Positions 63,816-64,000 of a stretch of DNA of 64,000 nt are shown in pieces. This DNA is from Desmodus rotundus (Eukaryota > Chordata > Mammalia > Chiroptera > Phyllostomidae). The notes beneath the pieces were generated by a model. It searched no databases and was not told where the DNA came from. It saw only the letters and a program-made list of their open reading frames with translations. Location: assembly GCF_022682495.2 (NCBI RefSeq), contig NC_071389.1:12825199-12889198 (forward strand). Reading direction: 5' to 3'. A program made the translations under genes and the position numbers. Numbering within the stretch: the stretch's first letter is position 1; each line of letters begins with the position of its first letter.

Positions 63816-64000
63816 GCTGAGCCTTGAAGGCTAAACAGGGTTAGCCAGGAAGGGGAAGTGTGAGGCTGAAGAATGTTCCATGTAAAGGAAAAGGCACATG
63901 CAAAAACCTGAACATCGAATAGTCAAGAAGTTAAGCCCAACTAGAGCAGAGTTAAGTGCTGAAGTGGAGTGAGACTGAAGAGTGACAAGGCTACCTAAGG

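Noticed and set aside
63164..64000. Search for the next upstream HSPG2 exon
   Set aside because: No sequence matching the preceding laminin-EGF exon was found; the stretch has two L2 ends and otherwise intronic DNA, so the exon is taken to lie beyond 64000.

Overview
This is a bat genome window, most likely a vesper-type or other yangochiropteran bat. The evidence is many copies of a tRNA-derived SINE of the Ves type: a Pol III box-like head reading gccctggctggtgtggctca, a pyrimidine-rich body and an (ATAAA)n-like tail. The window also carries bat-type L1 3' ends, mariner/Tigger/hAT remnants and older mammalian L2, MIR and MLT1 elements. It is ordinary vertebrate chromosomal DNA with intron-containing genes; there is no prokaryotic content and no CRISPR array. 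Gene order and orientation match human 1p36.12: USP48 (-), LDLRAD2 (+), HSPG2 (-).

Layout. 1-5392 is USP48 intron 1 (SINEs and an old L1). 5393-5526 is USP48 coding exon 1 inside a CpG island (about 5190-5960). A second promoter-like cluster lies at 6184-6314: a palindromic CRE, two facing ZNF143-type motifs and a GC box. 6.4-23.2 kb is intergenic and repeat-dominated. It includes an L1 split by an LTR, a second related LTR in the opposite orientation, MLT1 LTRs, L2, Tigger-like, mariner and hAT pieces. 23228-31680 holds all five coding exons of LDLRAD2, which carry several independent disabling lesions, so I call it a unitary pseudogene. 32.06-63.16 kb is the 3' part of HSPG2 (perlecan) on the minus strand.

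HSPG2 is intact over this interval. I traced 58 consecutive coding exons, numbered 40-97 on the assumption of 97 exons as in human. They have canonical GT-AG borders and matching phases, and encode 2738 codons plus a stop. They cover the last laminin-EGF fragment of domain III, 21 Ig modules of domain IV, and domain V/endorepellin (LG1, EGF pair, LG2, EGF pair, LG3, stop). Ten of the Ig modules form a tandem array of two-exon cassettes. HSPG2 and LDLRAD2 converge tail to tail, with about 400 bp between the LDLRAD2 stop and the HSPG2 poly(A) signal.

I found no undescribed biological system. The observations most worth following are the LDLRAD2 lesions, a roughly 30-bp degenerate tandem array that appears seeded by the splice donor of HSPG2 exon 85 and carries decoy donors, the inverted pair of solo LTRs with perfect 6-bp target duplications, and the facing ZNF143 motifs upstream of USP48. 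Repeat family names come from remembered consensus sequences, so edges are approximate; comparisons with human proteins are also from memory.
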